Below are positions 6,858-7,523 of a stretch of DNA of 7,523 nt, one piece after another. Source of the stretch: Chitinophagaceae bacterium (GTDB taxonomy: Bacteria; Bacteroidota; Bacteroidia; Chitinophagales; Chitinophagaceae). The stretch lies in the NCBI GenBank assembly GCA_947461495.1, contig CANHLV010000080.1, positions 1-7,523 on the forward strand, in the 5' to 3' direction. Both the position numbers and the translations under genes were made by a program. The notes beneath the pieces were generated by a model. It was not told the DNA's origin. It saw only the letters and a program-made list of their open reading frames with translations, and did not search any database. Every line of letters begins with the position of its first letter. Within the stretch, counting starts at the first letter, position 1.

Positions 6858-7523
6858 TTAATTTCTTTTTTTCTTTTTTAGAGAATCTGGTCTTCTGTTT
6901 AGTTTTTTATCGTTATTCAAAAATGCCGATGATTTGATGATCGAATCTTTTTGAGGTTTTGAATCTTTAGGTTTTTCTTTTTTTAGTTTTTCCAATTCAT
7001 CTTTGTCCAACTGGTCTTCATCAATACCAACAGTATCTCTAAGGAATTTGATGAATCCTTTAGCTAATAAATACGCTGAATCCTTAGAGTGCCTCATTGA
7101 GTCCTGCTTTCTTAATTCAGAAAAAATGCGGGGAGGCATAAGATTAAGATTAGACAATTGCTCCAATCTGGCTAATCTTGCTTTATCAGTTATGGAATCT
7201 TTAAGATATTTTTCAATCATCAGGCCTACTATCGGTGCTGCATAGGTGCCTCCGAATCTACCACTGTTTTCTACCACACACATAATGGCAATTTTAGGAT
7301 TGTCTCTAGGAGCAAACCCGCAAAAGAAAGAGTGATTTTGTTGTTTGACGCCTTTATAATAATTTTCTACTGTACCAGTTTTGCCACAAATGACGATATC
7401 TTTTACTTTAGCACCTGCACCGGTTCCTCTATCAACAACACCTTGCATACCATCATGTACAGCTTCAAAAATACTATCAGGAATAAACGTTGGCATTATT
7501 TTTTTCTTGTATTTAGATAACAT
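6858..7523 (-). CDS. mrdA: Penicillin-binding protein 2, C-terminal 221 codons (N-terminus outside window)
   Basis: This is the end of the elongasome transpeptidase that cross-links peptidoglycan made by RodA. The visible part carries the third transpeptidase motif, KTGT, at residues 48-51 (ICGKTGTVEN), followed by FFCGFAPRDNPKIAIMCVVENSG, GGTYAAPI and the final helix GLMIEKYL. The serine SxxK and SxN motifs must lie upstream, beyond the right edge, so the ATG at the very edge (7521-7523) is an internal Met and not the true start. After the domain, from about residue 125, there is a tail of roughly 95 residues that becomes very Lys-, Asp- and Ser-rich (DKDELEKLKKEKPKDSKPQK) and ends in KKKKRN. 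Such charged tails are, to my knowledge, common in Bacteroidota PBP2. The gene sits directly before rodA; mreB, mreC and mreD are expected upstream. Confidence 0.95.
   Translation of the reverse strand: MLSKYKKKIMPTFIPDSIFEAVHDGMQGVVDRGTGAGAKVKDIVICGKTGTVENYYKGVKQQNHSFFCGFAPRDNPKIAIMCVVENSGRFGGTYAAPIVGLMIEKYLKDSITDKARLARLEQLSNLNLMPPRIFSELRKQDSMRHSKDSAYLLAKGFIKFLRDTVGIDEDQLDKDELEKLKKEKPKDSKPQKDSIIKSSAFLNNDKKLNRRPDSLKKKKRN

Noticed and set aside
6475..7520. Plus-strand open frames opposite rodA and mrdA
   Set aside because: All are antisense to conserved cell-wall genes and show no family motifs.

Overview
The window is AT-rich and looks like a chromosomal fragment of a Bacteroidota bacterium, most likely in or near the Chitinophagaceae/Sphingobacteriia. 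Evidence for this is a long TonB-dependent receptor with an N-terminal carboxypeptidase-like domain, a Bacteroidota-type lipoprotein, a DUF4140/DUF4139 (MuiA-like) protein, and a penicillin-binding protein 2 / RodA pair with Bacteroidota-style extensions. Starts are preceded by AT-rich leaders without clear Shine-Dalgarno sites, as is usual in this phylum. The exact genus is not decidable from what is visible.

Layout from left to right: (1) 1-2776, minus strand: a TonB-dependent outer-membrane receptor, open over 925 codons and cut by the left edge probably a few tens of residues before its C-terminus. (2) 2777-2958: an AT-rich divergent intergenic region. (3) 2959-3579, plus strand: a 206-residue lipoprotein of unknown function. 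(4) 3580-3648: a convergent gap holding a strong inverted repeat that can act as a terminator in both directions. (5) 3649-5319, minus strand: a secreted DUF4140/coiled-coil/DUF4139 protein. (6) 5320-5498: a gap with a two-way inverted repeat. (7) 5499-6845, minus strand: rodA. (8) 6858-7523, minus strand: the C-terminal part of penicillin-binding protein 2 (mrdA), whose N-terminal part lies past the right edge.

The right third is a cell-elongation module: PBP2 is the transpeptidase and RodA the glycosyltransferase of the elongasome, with 12 bases between the genes. In Bacteroidota this pair usually follows mreB-mreC-mreD, so those genes are predicted just outside the right edge. The remaining three genes are envelope proteins without an obvious shared pathway. 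The receptor has no SusD-like partner inside the window, and its substrate cannot be read from the sequence.

No CRISPR array, tRNA, rRNA, insertion sequence, phage gene or defence system was seen. The oddest observation is a short stretch in the linker of the DUF4139 protein that closely resembles the TonB-box/junction motif of SusC-type receptors. I found no convincing wholly new system.
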